64,000 bases of DNA from an uncultured Pseudomonadales bacterium. Its GTDB lineage: Bacteria; Pseudomonadota; Gammaproteobacteria; Pseudomonadales; Cellvibrionaceae. Below are positions 38,187-46,566 of the stretch, piece after piece. Every line of letters begins with the position of its first letter. Positions within the stretch are counted from its first letter, which is position 1. The DNA is taken from positions 434,001 to 498,000 of the forward strand of contig CANKXO010000001.1 in NCBI GenBank assembly GCA_947487765.1, read 5' to 3'. The notes below the pieces were generated by a model. That model did not search any database. It was not told the DNA's origin and was given only the letters and a program-made list of their open reading frames with translations. Position numbers and translations under genes: made by a program.

Positions 38187-38651
38187 ATGAAATCTGACTT
38201 CAAGTTGCAAAATAGCTTTGCCTTCTGGATCCATCGCCTCAATAATTTGTTGCAAGAGCAATTTAATAAGCAATTGAAGGATTACGACATCACTTGGCCC
38301 CAGTGGATGTTACTGAATGTGCTAAATGGGAGTGATGCCAATACCCCAGCAGTTATTGCAGAGCATTTAGGGGTCGACCGCTCTGGTATTACCCGCTTGC
38401 TTGATCGTTTAGAAAGCAAAGATTATATCGAGAGAGAGCACGACAAGTTGGACCGCCGTTCTGTGAAATTACATATTACAGATAAGGGTAAAAAACTCAT
38501 GGCTGAAATCAATGCCCTTGCCTATCAGCATCAGGAGCAATTCCTAACCGATTTACATTTGTCCGAGCGTAGAGGCTTTAAGAAAGAGCTGCAGAAGATG
38601 CTACGTACTAGTGGGGTGGATACATTGTCCACATGGCAGCGTATTGATTAA
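38187..38651 (+). CDS. MarR family transcriptional regulator
   Basis: Dimeric winged-helix DNA-binding protein of 154 residues. The winged-helix core reads DITWPQWMLLNVLNGSD, NTPAVIAEHLGVDRSGITRLLDRLESKDYIEREHDKLDRRSVKLHITDKGKKL, a textbook MarR pattern with the DRR wing. Targets are unknown. Convergent with the DUF2970 gene (25 bp between stops). It may regulate the upstream small membrane protein or itself through the dyad at 38128. Confidence 0.92.
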   Translation: MKSDFKLQNSFAFWIHRLNNLLQEQFNKQLKDYDITWPQWMLLNVLNGSDANTPAVIAEHLGVDRSGITRLLDRLESKDYIEREHDKLDRRSVKLHITDKGKKLMAEINALAYQHQEQFLTDLHLSERRGFKKELQKMLRTSGVDTLSTWQRID

Positions 38652-38676
38652 GTGTATTTGTTCTATTAGCTAACGA

Positions 38677-38889
38677 TTACAAGCCACTATTTGCCAGCAC
38701 TACTTTCACTACAATGACTACTGTGATTACAAAGAGCACTGTAAAAATAATGCCTGCTGCAATATAGGTATATATATTGCCGTGTTTGAAATCTTTTTCT
38801 AGATTCTTTCGATTTTGAACGCCAAACGCGGCAGCGAAAGTGCTTAATACAATAGACCAAAAGTTAGGTTTATCTGGATTCTCTGACAC
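38677..38889 (-). CDS. DUF2970 small membrane protein
   Basis: Inner-membrane protein of 70 residues matching DUF2970: FWSIVLSTFAAAFGVQNRKNLEKDF, HGNIYTYIAAG, then one transmembrane helix IIFTVLFVITVVIVVKVVL. It starts with GTG at 38889, supported by AGGA 7 bp upstream. Function unknown. It is divergent from nfuA and shares with it a region carrying two hairpins. Confidence 0.82.
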   Translation of the reverse strand: MSENPDKPNFWSIVLSTFAAAFGVQNRKNLEKDFKHGNIYTYIAAGIIFTVLFVITVVIVVKVVLANSGL

Positions 38890-38924
38890 TGTTTTTCCTA
38901 TTGGATCTTGAAAACGGATTATAT

Positions 38925-38980
38925 TACCCCATTTTTTATGGGGTAGAGGAATTTAATCAATCGTGGCAATATCCACGATT
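38925..38980. repeat. Two tandem perfect hairpins between DUF2970 and nfuA
   Basis: First dyad: TACCCCAT / ATGGGGTA at 38925-38932 and 38938-38945, loop of five T. Second dyad: AATCGTGG / CCACGATT at 38959-38966 and 38973-38980, 6-base loop. Both lie in the 141-bp divergent region, where no terminator is needed, so operator sites are a reasonable guess. Confidence 0.5.
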
Positions 38981-39030
38981 ATTAAGTAGCTTATACGTAA
39001 AAACGTTTATATTAAAGAGACAGCAATACA

Positions 39031-39615
39031 ATGATGGTGACAATCACTGAGTCCGCACAGGGCTATTTGAAAGAGTTATTAGACAAGCAAGATGCTGATG
39101 GCATTGGTATCCGTATGTTTGTTTCGAAGCCCGGTACCGCTCAAGCTGAAACTTGTATTGCTTATTGTCGACCCGGTGAAGAGCAAGAAGATGATGAGAT
39201 TGTCGATTATGGTAGCTTTAAAGCTTATTTTGAAGGTCGAAGCATACCTTTTTTAGAAGATGCGAAAGTTGATTATTCTGCTGATCAAATGGGAGGCCAG
39301 TTAACTATTCGTGCCCCTAATTCCAAAATGCCGCAAGTGACTGATGATAGCCCTTTAGAGGATAAGGTAAATTATGTCCTTTACAACGACATTAATCCTG
39401 GTCTTGCTGCTCATGGTGGCTTAGTTGAATTGATGGAAATTACAGATGATAGCTATCTAGTACTTAAATTTGGCGGTGGCTGCCAAGGGTGTAGTGCAGT
39501 AGATTTGACATTGAAAGAGGGTGTCGAAAAAACTCTAGTAGAAAAAATTCCAGAAGTAAAAGGTGTACGTGATGTAACCGATCACTCAGATACATCCAAT
39601 GCCTATTACAATTAA
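39031..39615 (+). CDS. nfuA: Fe-S cluster carrier NfuA
   Basis: Receives and delivers 4Fe-4S clusters to target apoproteins under oxidative or iron stress. 194 residues (E. coli 191). The N-terminal degenerate A-type domain ([27 protein letters not shown]) is followed by the Nfu domain with the cluster-ligating C-x-x-C in [19 protein letters not shown]. Two adjacent ATGs (39031, 39034) could both serve. Ended by a clear terminator. Confidence 0.96.
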   Translation: MMVTITESAQGYLKELLDKQDADGIGIRMFVSKPGTAQAETCIAYCRPGEEQEDDEIVDYGSFKAYFEGRSIPFLEDAKVDYSADQMGGQLTIRAPNSKMPQVTDDSPLEDKVNYVLYNDINPGLAAHGGLVELMEITDDSYLVLKFGGGCQGCSAVDLTLKEGVEKTLVEKIPEVKGVRDVTDHSDTSNAYYN

Positions 39616-39640
39616 CATAACGTTAATAGTTAAATAATCA

Positions 39641-39669
39641 AAAGCCCATCCTGTATGATGGGCTTTTTT
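39641..39669 (+). terminator. Rho-independent terminator after nfuA
   Basis: Perfect 10-bp stem (AAAGCCCATC / GATGGGCTTT) with a 6-base loop and a T-run to 39669, 25 bp after the nfuA stop. It could also serve the opposite strand. Confidence 0.92.
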
Positions 39670-39709
39670 GTATCTGGCACTATTTTACAATATTAATGAA
39701 CTTGCGTTT

Positions 39710-40207
39710 TTACTCAGTATTTATTTCGCAGCCATTTTTAAGTTCTTCTATGGCTGGAGTTTCAAATCTTGATTCCATAAAGTTAAACATCATATCGGTA
39801 ACATCGAAAGAGTAAATGCTTGGGTCTTTCTCTGTATTTCGTTTTTCTACGCGTTGTTTACGAATATTTCTGGACGCATGTAGATAGTGTATTTCAGCAT
39901 TTATATCTAATGTCTTTGCCCTATCAGAAAATAAATTTCTTTGTGCTTTAGTTGTGAAACCCAAGTCTAAAACGACATTTCCATCAAGTGATAGAACTTG
40001 TTCGCTGACCTGCCAAATTTGTTCATAGCAGCGATTTACTCGGTCAATCATCCATGAGTAATCAAGTGACGTCATATCTTTTGCGAATAATGTTTGCATC
40101 CACGAATCAATAGAAAAACGAACAGCTCCTATTTCCCTAGAAAGAGACAGTGCATACGTTGTTTTGCCAGCCCCTGTTGGACCACAAATAAGAATTAACC
40201 TTGCCAT
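39710..40207 (-). CDS. P-loop kinase-like ATP-binding protein
   Basis: Small P-loop protein of 165 residues. Walker A is ICGPTGAGKTTYALSL at the N-terminus, followed by SIDSWMQTLF (Asp after the second strand) and VVLDLGFTTKAQRNLF; RKQRVEKRN gives a lid-like basic segment. This pattern is common to small-molecule kinases related to zeta toxins and chloramphenicol/aminoglycoside phosphotransferases. No antitoxin-like gene is adjacent, so a toxin role is not supported. It ends 94 bp from nfuA and lies 73 bp downstream of bioA, same strand. Confidence 0.75.
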   Translation of the reverse strand: MARLILICGPTGAGKTTYALSLSREIGAVRFSIDSWMQTLFAKDMTSLDYSWMIDRVNRCYEQIWQVSEQVLSLDGNVVLDLGFTTKAQRNLFSDRAKTLDINAEIHYLHASRNIRKQRVEKRNTEKDPSIYSFDVTDMMFNFMESRFETPAIEELKNGCEINTE

Positions 40208-40280
40208 ATATAATCCTAATATATTATTTATGTGTATCTTCCTAAATAATTCCTTGGTAGTTTTCCTAATATAAACGAAA

Positions 40281-41552
40281 TTATTTTATTGAATTAATAA
40301 CCGTTTTCATTCCTTGTGTTAAGCGTGACAGCTCTTCAGGTTTGATGATGAATGGCGGCATAATGTATACCAGTTTACCGAAAGGTCTTATCCAGACACC
40401 TTGATCAACAAATTGAGGTTGTATCACATTCATATCAACCGCTTGCTTCAATTCGATAACACCAATAGCACCGAGCACACGAACATCGGCAATATGAGGC
40501 CAATTTTTGCACTCACTTAATTCTTCAGTTAATTGGCTCTGAATTGATGTGATGCGCTTTTGCCAAGGCGAATTAAGTAATAAATCAATACTGGCATTAG
40601 CAACAGCACAAGCAAGAGGGTTGGCCATAAAAGTGGGACCATGCATCAGTACACCCGCTTCGCCAGAGCAAATAATCTGACCGACTTTATCTGTGCATAA
40701 TGTTGCGGCAAGCGTCATATAACCGCCTGTCAATGCTTTGCCAAGACACATAATATCCGGGCTAATATCGGCATGGTGACAGCCAAATAATTCACCAGTG
40801 CGACCAAAGTTTGTTGCTATTTCATCGATAATTAATAAGACATTAAATTCATCACATAGCTCACGTACACGTTGTAAATATTTAGGAGAGTAAAAACGCA
40901 TTCCTCCTGCTGCTTGTACGATAGGTTCAATAATGACAGCGGCTAGTTCGTGGTGATGAGCAGAGATTTTTTCTTTAAAATCAGCAATATATTTTTCATC
41001 CCACTCTTCATCAAAACGACATTGTGGGGGTTCTGCAAAAAGCTGTGGCATCAAAAGGTCTGAAAATAAATGGTGCATTCCAGTGATAGGGTCGCACACA
41101 GACATTGCTGCAAAAGTATCGCCGTGATAACCGCAAGAGTGGCTCAATAACCGTTTTTTTTCAGGCTTATTTTGTGCGTGCCAATACTGCAAAGCCATTT
41201 TAATCGATACTTCTACAGAGACAGAACCTGAATCGGAAAAGAAGACATGCTGCAATGGCGCGGGTGTAATATTAACAAGTTTTTCGGCTAGTTTTATTGC
41301 AGGTTCATGCGTAAGTCCGCCAAACATGACATGAGACATTTTTTGGGTCTGATCAATAATGGCTTGATTCAGAGTGGAATCGTTATAACCATGTAACATA
41401 CACCACCAGGACGACATACCATCAATCAGCTGACGACCATCATCTAATGTAAGCATAACGCCTTCTGCCGAAGCAACAGGGAAAATTGGGCCAGGTTCTG
41501 TGATAGAGGTATAGGGGTGCCAGATATGTTGGCGGTCAATATCGAGATTCAT
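40281..41552 (-). CDS. bioA: Adenosylmethionine-8-amino-7-oxononanoate aminotransferase
   Basis: PLP-dependent enzyme converting KAPA to DAPA in biotin synthesis with SAM as amino donor. 423 residues (E. coli 429). Motifs: HIWHPYTSITEPGP, the substrate-site DGMSSWWCMLHGY, HVFFSDSGSVSVEVSIKMA, CGYHGDTFAAMSVCD, and the PLP-lysine region LGKALTGGYMTLAATL. It stands apart from other bio genes in this window. Confidence 0.96.
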   Translation of the reverse strand: MNLDIDRQHIWHPYTSITEPGPIFPVASAEGVMLTLDDGRQLIDGMSSWWCMLHGYNDSTLNQAIIDQTQKMSHVMFGGLTHEPAIKLAEKLVNITPAPLQHVFFSDSGSVSVEVSIKMALQYWHAQNKPEKKRLLSHSCGYHGDTFAAMSVCDPITGMHHLFSDLLMPQLFAEPPQCRFDEEWDEKYIADFKEKISAHHHELAAVIIEPIVQAAGGMRFYSPKYLQRVRELCDEFNVLLIIDEIATNFGRTGELFGCHHADISPDIMCLGKALTGGYMTLAATLCTDKVGQIICSGEAGVLMHGPTFMANPLACAVANASIDLLLNSPWQKRITSIQSQLTEELSECKNWPHIADVRVLGAIGVIELKQAVDMNVIQPQFVDQGVWIRPFGKLVYIMPPFIIKPEELSRLTQGMKTVINSIK

Positions 41553-41627
41553 TAATGTTATTCACTAGCGTAAATCGGCTAGAGTATAACAGATGACATA
41601 ATTTGAAATAAATGAATCCTTTGAGTG

Positions 41628-42374
41628 TTAAGCCGCAATAGCAAGTTGTTCGACAACCTGCTGCAACTCCGCATAATCCTCTTCACTCATCGATTCAAAT
41701 GCGATACTGATTTCTGTGCGGCGAAAAGGTCGGCCATGATAACTAAATGCCTTAACACGGCCCTTACAAGAAATTTCAGTATCATTGGCGAGAGTGATGT
41801 TACATTTCTTGAGGAATTTATTTTTGTGGAGATTATTTCTTAAATCACCAGTAACTAATATTCTCATGCCTCCAGTACTGATATTGCTGATGCTGGCATA
41901 CCATGGGGCACCATATAGAGGATCAATGGTTGCTGTTAATGGAGCTGAGCCCGTTAACTCAATGCGCAGTTCATGCCGTCGCGGTTGATAGTTAACATCT
42001 TCAGGGAGTGTTAACAGTAAGCAGTGAGATTGTTGTTCCCAGCCAAGTACATCACAGGTAACTTTAATCATTTCTTGATTGTGTTGATGACGCAAGATAA
42101 GAGTTTGTCCAATCAGTGCTGTAGGGTTTTGAATTTTTGGAGAAAATTCATCGATAATTAATTGCTGGTTATAGAGGTCGACACCGACAATCATGCTTTG
42201 GAAACTATCAGTATGATCAGGTGATATAACTTCTATCAGCTGGCGTTCATCCTGTAAGCGGATCAGCGATGCATAACGGTTAATTTGGGCCAATAATCGA
42301 TTGTTGGTCGTTGTAACAGGAGTTTCGGTCTTCTTTTTTATAAAGTGATCTAAAACACGGTTAAATATACCCAT
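41628..42374 (-). CDS. YcgR-like PilZ domain c-di-GMP receptor
   Basis: Cytoplasmic c-di-GMP receptor of 248 residues from the ATG at 42374 (AGGA upstream). The N-terminal half (LIRLQDERQLIEVISPDH, SMIVGVDLYNQQLIIDEFSP) resembles the YcgR flagellar-brake domain; the C-terminal PilZ domain has the binding motifs RRHELR and NISTGGMRILV, so c-di-GMP binding looks intact. No flagellar genes are near. Divergent from ttcA. An in-frame TTG at 42437 is a weaker start. Confidence 0.87.
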   Translation of the reverse strand: MGIFNRVLDHFIKKKTETPVTTTNNRLLAQINRYASLIRLQDERQLIEVISPDHTDSFQSMIVGVDLYNQQLIIDEFSPKIQNPTALIGQTLILRHQHNQEMIKVTCDVLGWEQQSHCLLLTLPEDVNYQPRRHELRIELTGSAPLTATIDPLYGAPWYASISNISTGGMRILVTGDLRNNLHKNKFLKKCNITLANDTEISCKGRVKAFSYHGRPFRRTEISIAFESMSEEDYAELQQVVEQLAIAA

Positions 42375-42639
42375 AAAATCTGGTTCCTGCTGAATGATTA
42401 TTGGTTGTCTATAGAGCTGTTTGCAGAGTATCTGCAAGTGCTATGCCATTTATAAGGGTTTTTTAAGTCTATGATTTTAAAGGGGTTTAATATTTTTCTA
42501 AGTCTGCCCGGAAAACTCTTTCCTTAGTAAGTGGCAAGGTCTGTTTTGCCCTATTGCCACTGTTGTATGTAGAGTGTTCGCAGCACTAACGGATACTTCA
42601 CTTGCGTTGTTGAAAATTCACACAATAAAGGCTTATGTC

Positions 42640-42669
42640 TTGGATAATAACCAGTTATTTCGCTAGAAT
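42640..42669 (+). promoter_or_regulatory. Probable promoter of ttcA
   Basis: TTGGAT (42640-42645) and TAGAAT (42664-42669) with an 18-bp spacer match the sigma-70 layout and lie about 43 bp before the ttcA ATG. A separate dyad (AGTGGCAA / TTGCCACT, 42530-42561) lies further upstream between the divergent genes. Confidence 0.55.
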
Positions 42670-42711
42670 ACAGCCTGCAAAATACCATTCCTACTCTATC
42701 TGTGATTATTC

Positions 42712-43632
42712 ATGCCTGATTCTGACAACCGTAAACAACACTACGAATTCAATAAATTACAAAAGCGTCTGCGCCGACACGTTGGGCAAGCGATTGCTGA
42801 TTTCAATATGATTGAAGAAGGCGACAAGATCATGGTATGCCTGTCTGGCGGAAAGGATTCATACGCTATGTTGGATATACTATTGGCCTTACAAAAAACT
42901 GCGCCGGTTAAATTTGAATTAGTAGCCGTTAATATGGACCAAAAACAACCAGGCTTTCCTGAAGAGGTATTGCCAGAGTATTTAGATAGTCTGAATGTCC
43001 CGTATTATATTGTTGAAAAAGATACCTACAGTGTCGTTAAGGAAGTCATTCCTGAGGGTAAAACAACGTGCGGTTTATGTTCTCGACTTCGGCGCGGAAC
43101 CCTTTATGGTTTTGCAGAAGAAATCGGCGCCACCAAAGTTGCTTTAGGTCATCATAAAGATGATATCGTTGAGACCTTATTTTTAAATCTATTTTATGGT
43201 GGTCGTTTGAAAGCGATGCCACCAAAATTATTGGCCGATGATCAACGTAATATTATTATTCGCCCAATGGCATATTGCCGGGAAAATGATATAGCACGTT
43301 ATGCTGAGCAAAAACAATTTCCGATTATTCCTTGTAACCTTTGTGGCTCACAAGAGAACTTACAACGGCAAACTATTAAAAAAATGTTAGTTGAATGGGA
43401 TATACAATATCCAGGTAGAACAGAAACTATTTTTGGCGCGCTGACGCGTGTATCGCCTTCTCATTTAGCGGATACTAATTTATTTGATTTTTTAAATTTG
43501 AACTTAGACCGCTCTCAGCCTTTGGCCGATACTAAGTTTGAAGATAATAAAGTAGTGACGGGCAGTGCGGTTTCTATGTGGCCAGAAAATGGATGGATAG
43601 AAGAAGAAAATATTAAAGCTATTAATTTATAA
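42712..43632 (+). CDS. ttcA: tRNA 2-thiocytidine(32) synthetase TtcA
   Basis: Thiolates cytidine 32 of certain tRNAs, using ATP and a 4Fe-4S cluster. 306 residues. The PP-loop is [13 protein letters not shown]; cluster cysteines lie in [18 protein letters not shown], and a further [13 protein letters not shown] follows. The family [20 protein letters not shown] is complete. The stop codon is 3 bp from the MITE-like element at 43636, which separates it from acyP. Confidence 0.95.
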   Translation: MPDSDNRKQHYEFNKLQKRLRRHVGQAIADFNMIEEGDKIMVCLSGGKDSYAMLDILLALQKTAPVKFELVAVNMDQKQPGFPEEVLPEYLDSLNVPYYIVEKDTYSVVKEVIPEGKTTCGLCSRLRRGTLYGFAEEIGATKVALGHHKDDIVETLFLNLFYGGRLKAMPPKLLADDQRNIIIRPMAYCRENDIARYAEQKQFPIIPCNLCGSQENLQRQTIKKMLVEWDIQYPGRTETIFGALTRVSPSHLADTNLFDFLNLNLDRSQPLADTKFEDNKVVTGSAVSMWPENGWIEEENIKAINL

Positions 43633-43635
43633 ATA

Positions 43636-43808
43636 GGGTCTGTTGACGTTTCATTATTGCTCCTGTTGGAGTTTTAAAAAGCGCTAATCAAAGCGCGAGG
43701 AGAGTGGTTTGGTGGTTCCAAATGAGCGGCGAGCAATGCAGAGTAGTGCTTTTTTAAGTCCAACCCGAAGGGCCATGGCAGGAGTAATAATGAAACGTCA
43801 ACAGACCC
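43636..43808. mobile_element. MITE-like element with about 30-bp terminal inverted repeats
   Basis: 173-bp non-coding element whose ends, GGGTCTGTTGACGTTTCA and its complement, match over about 30 bp with one mismatch (43659-43660 region). It is bounded on both sides by TA (43634-43635, 43809-43810), as in insertions by mariner/IS630-type transposases. The inner parts also pair partly (GTTGGAGTTTTAAAAAGCGCT with a complementary stretch near 43745-43764), so the whole element can fold into one long hairpin. No transposase frame is present. Confidence 0.75.
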
Positions 43809-43821
43809 TAGGAAATACAAT

Positions 43822-44091
43822 ATGAAGTCCGTAAGTTTGCGGGTAGAAGGAAAAGTACAAGGTGTATGTTATCGCGCTGTGGCAGTAGCGATGGCTGAAA
43901 AATTGCGCCTCGCTGGCTGGGTAAAAAACGAAAGAGATGGTTCAGTGAGCATACATGCTCAAGGCAGTGATGAGGCAATTGATGAATTAATTCGTTGGGC
44001 CTGGAAAGGGTCGGATTCATCGGAAGTTAAACAGGTAACGGTGACGGATGTTGATACTCAACCGGTAAGAACCTTTGAGGTTCATTATTAA
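43822..44091 (+). CDS. acyP: Acylphosphatase
   Basis: Hydrolyses acyl phosphates in the cytoplasm. 89 residues, the standard length. The phosphate loop GKVQGVCYRAV with its catalytic Arg, and GWVKNERDGSVSIHAQG with the catalytic Asn, are both present. Its AGGA ribosome site (43810-43813) begins exactly at the right boundary of the MITE-like element, so the element now forms nearly all of its upstream leader. Confidence 0.94.
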   Translation: MKSVSLRVEGKVQGVCYRAVAVAMAEKLRLAGWVKNERDGSVSIHAQGSDEAIDELIRWAWKGSDSSEVKQVTVTDVDTQPVRTFEVHY

Positions 44092-44116
44092 TATTCTTAT
44101 AGAGTATTAATAATGA
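44086..44116. terminator. Bidirectional hairpin between acyP and the metal permease gene
   Basis: ATTATTAATA and its complement form an AT-rich stem of at least 10 bp spanning the two convergent stop codons. Position fits shared termination; the AT-rich stem makes it only moderately convincing. Confidence 0.5.
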
Positions 44117-45170
44117 GCGAGACCAAAATAATTTGTGGTAAAGAGATTAAAGGAAGAAACAGGGCTATTTTCCAAGAGCTTGTTGTATCCTTTAATATCA
44201 TGATCTCTGTGTAGTCTGTCGATACCCCGCCCATTAAGAAAGCAAATCCATTACCCGGTGCCTGAGCACGAGTAAGGATGTCTGCGGCAATAGGGGTAGA
44301 ACCTTCAGAGCAGACTTCAAGGATGGTAGCCATGATTATGGTTAGGCTTAAACCAAGAACCGTTGGACCAAAATAATCTTGAAAAAGTTCTGTTGGCAGA
44401 AATGCTCGCAATAGGCTGGCTAATACAATTCCAAATAATAACCAACGTAAAACCATTCCCGAGTCTTTAAAGCCATCAATGATCATTGCACCAAATAACT
44501 TGCCAGTAAAATGAGTAGATCTCAAACGTTGCTTCGCTTCTTTCCAGAAAGAGAAATTTTCAGGCAAGTCCAGTCTGGCAGGGTTATTCGGTAATATTTT
44601 TTGTTCAACTAAACGGTCAAAAATAAAACCTGTAATGAGAGCAATGACCATTGAGAGTAGGATAAATAATAATGTCCAGCCTACACCAATTAATGTAATT
44701 AAAATAATAGTGAGAGATAGAGAATTCCAAGGGCTGGCGATAATAAATGCCATTACTTGCCCAATAGATGCACCTCGTTGGTAAAGTTTTGCGCCAATCA
44801 TCAGTATGCCATGGCTGCATAGATCTAACAGTACACCGGCCAATGTTGCACGAAAAATCCCTTTGATTCCTCCATTGCCTAATATTGCCATGACAAATTC
44901 ACGGGGGATTCTGCCCAATATACCAATCATAACGATGCCAATAATAACACCCCAAAACATAGTATTAACCAGTTCATATGCTGATGCAGTAAGGTGATGG
45001 AACCAGTGATGTTCTGTTAGATCTAGAATGATGTGTAGGCAGTAAAATGATAGAACAAGTGTGAAAGAACCCCATAACAACCAATCTACTCTTTTATGAG
45101 TATTGCTACTACAGCAAGGAGAGGTAATATTCTCTTTCGGGGGCTCAGGTTTATGGCAACAGTTGGACAT
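44097..45170 (-). CDS. SO_0444-type metal efflux permease
   Basis: Polytopic inner-membrane permease of 357 residues (DUF318/YraQ-related), resembling the SO_0444 family annotated as Cu/Zn efflux. The N-terminus has two vicinal cysteine pairs (C4-C5, C19-C20), possible soft-metal ligands. About eight membrane segments follow with LLDLCSHGILMIGAKLYQRGA, EVCSEGSTPIAADIL and GGVSTDYTEIMILKDTTSSW. No metal-responsive regulator is adjacent. Substrate specificity is family-level inference. Confidence 0.83.
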   Translation of the reverse strand: MSNCCHKPEPPKENITSPCCSSNTHKRVDWLLWGSFTLVLSFYCLHIILDLTEHHWFHHLTASAYELVNTMFWGVIIGIVMIGILGRIPREFVMAILGNGGIKGIFRATLAGVLLDLCSHGILMIGAKLYQRGASIGQVMAFIIASPWNSLSLTIILITLIGVGWTLLFILLSMVIALITGFIFDRLVEQKILPNNPARLDLPENFSFWKEAKQRLRSTHFTGKLFGAMIIDGFKDSGMVLRWLLFGIVLASLLRAFLPTELFQDYFGPTVLGLSLTIIMATILEVCSEGSTPIAADILTRAQAPGNGFAFLMGGVSTDYTEIMILKDTTSSWKIALFLPLISLPQIILVSLIINTL

Positions 45171-45263
45171 CGGCTATTACTAATAAGTTACATTACTTGA
45201 TTGAAGTCACATCTAGCATAAGTAATGAGGGGATCTGTAATAGTCAGTTTACTATAGGATAGA

Positions 45264-46331
45264 TCAGGGCTGCCATGTATTTGATGGTGTATTATAAGAT
45301 AAATATTTCTCTGCTCGATCACCATTTATGGCAGCCTTAAAAAATCGATACAATTGCCCACGTTTATCCTTGGTAGCGTCTCCTTCGAAATAAGCATGAG
45401 AGCTACCCACATTTTTTGCTTCTGTAACATTTACATAGAGTGCTTGGCTCGAATTGAGCCGGTGTAAGTAATGCCCAAGGCGAGCCCGTTGTTCTTCTCC
45501 AGATTTGATACGGGAAAAACGTAGAGCTGAATCATCTTCATTGATTGTAATGTAGACACGACGGCGACAGGCGACTCTATCAACCCATTCTGGGTGTTGA
45601 TCATTATTGGTATCAGCCGCTGCCAATATAACATTATCAAATAGCATATGATGACCGTCGTAAGTGCTAGATGATTGAATTTTTTTGAAAAGGTAATTCC
45701 CCATACTGTGTAACAGTAAAGATATTTTGAAGGGGCAGCCTATATCAGCCATTCGGGTAAAGTGAGTTTGACGCAGTTCTAAGTTGTCAGGGTATTTATC
45801 TATAAGTTTAGAGCGGATATCTTCTAAACGCTGTTGATTAAAAGCATCAAGATAGGTGCGCATTTTTTCCATAGTTCGATAGACTGCACCAGCAGATGCA
45901 ATCGCGTCGCGTTTATCACTTTTGTAGCTGGTTACACCTTTTACGCCACCACCATTAGCTGGCCAACTAAATGCTAATACTTCAACACCATATTGTTTTT
46001 CTAAATTTTCTGCGCGTTCAAGGACCGCTTCAATATCATTATTGTAACCATGGACAAAAAAGAGTAGATTTTTTTTCTTTTTCCTTACACGGTCTAATAA
46101 TTGCTTGGCGACATATTGGCTGGCATAGGCCGTTTTATTTGATGGTATACCAACAATTATTTTCTGTTCTTTGGTCAATTTATCTGGTAATACATCTATC
46201 TTCCACTTCTTCCTATTTCGTTTAGCTTCGAAGATTCTAATTTCATTTGGGCCTTTTTCATTTGGCGATTTACCAAACTGCTCAATTCCTTCTTTTCTGG
46301 TATCAATTTTTCGATTAGTGACAACGAACAT
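45264..46331 (-). CDS. DUF900-type alpha/beta hydrolase
   Basis: Predicted serine hydrolase of 355 residues. LLFFVHGYNNDIEAVLERA carries the oxyanion HGY, EVLAFSWPANGG follows, and the nucleophile elbow is LLHSMGNYLFKK with Ser in a G/H-x-S-x-G context; VILAAADTNNDQHPEWVDR is a likely Asp region. The N-terminus (MFVVTNRKIDTRKEGIEQFG) is seen in other DUF900 proteins. Strong GGAGAGGG ribosome site. No signal peptide. Substrate unknown. Confidence 0.8.
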   Translation of the reverse strand: MFVVTNRKIDTRKEGIEQFGKSPNEKGPNEIRIFEAKRNRKKWKIDVLPDKLTKEQKIIVGIPSNKTAYASQYVAKQLLDRVRKKKKNLLFFVHGYNNDIEAVLERAENLEKQYGVEVLAFSWPANGGGVKGVTSYKSDKRDAIASAGAVYRTMEKMRTYLDAFNQQRLEDIRSKLIDKYPDNLELRQTHFTRMADIGCPFKISLLLHSMGNYLFKKIQSSSTYDGHHMLFDNVILAAADTNNDQHPEWVDRVACRRRVYITINEDDSALRFSRIKSGEEQRARLGHYLHRLNSSQALYVNVTEAKNVGSSHAYFEGDATKDKRGQLYRFFKAAINGDRAEKYLSYNTPSNTWQP

Positions 46332-46566
46332 AACCCTCTCCTTAAATTATTGATAAAAATACAATTATTATGTTGTGGTACTTGTAATAATACTAAGAAT
46401 GAAGACTACTAGTTTGCGCTAGTAATAGATGGGAACATTAGAGAAGAATATATCAAATATAAACAAAAGATATTAGTCTAAAGCAATAAAAAGCCTAGTT
46501 ACTTTTAGGGATTGCATAAAGACTAATACTATGAAACAGCTAGAGTGCTATGATAGTTGGGAATAA

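Noticed and set aside
39710-40207. P-loop kinase as a zeta-type toxin
   Set aside because: No antitoxin-like small gene overlaps or adjoins it, and the size and lone position fit a metabolic or resistance-type kinase equally well.
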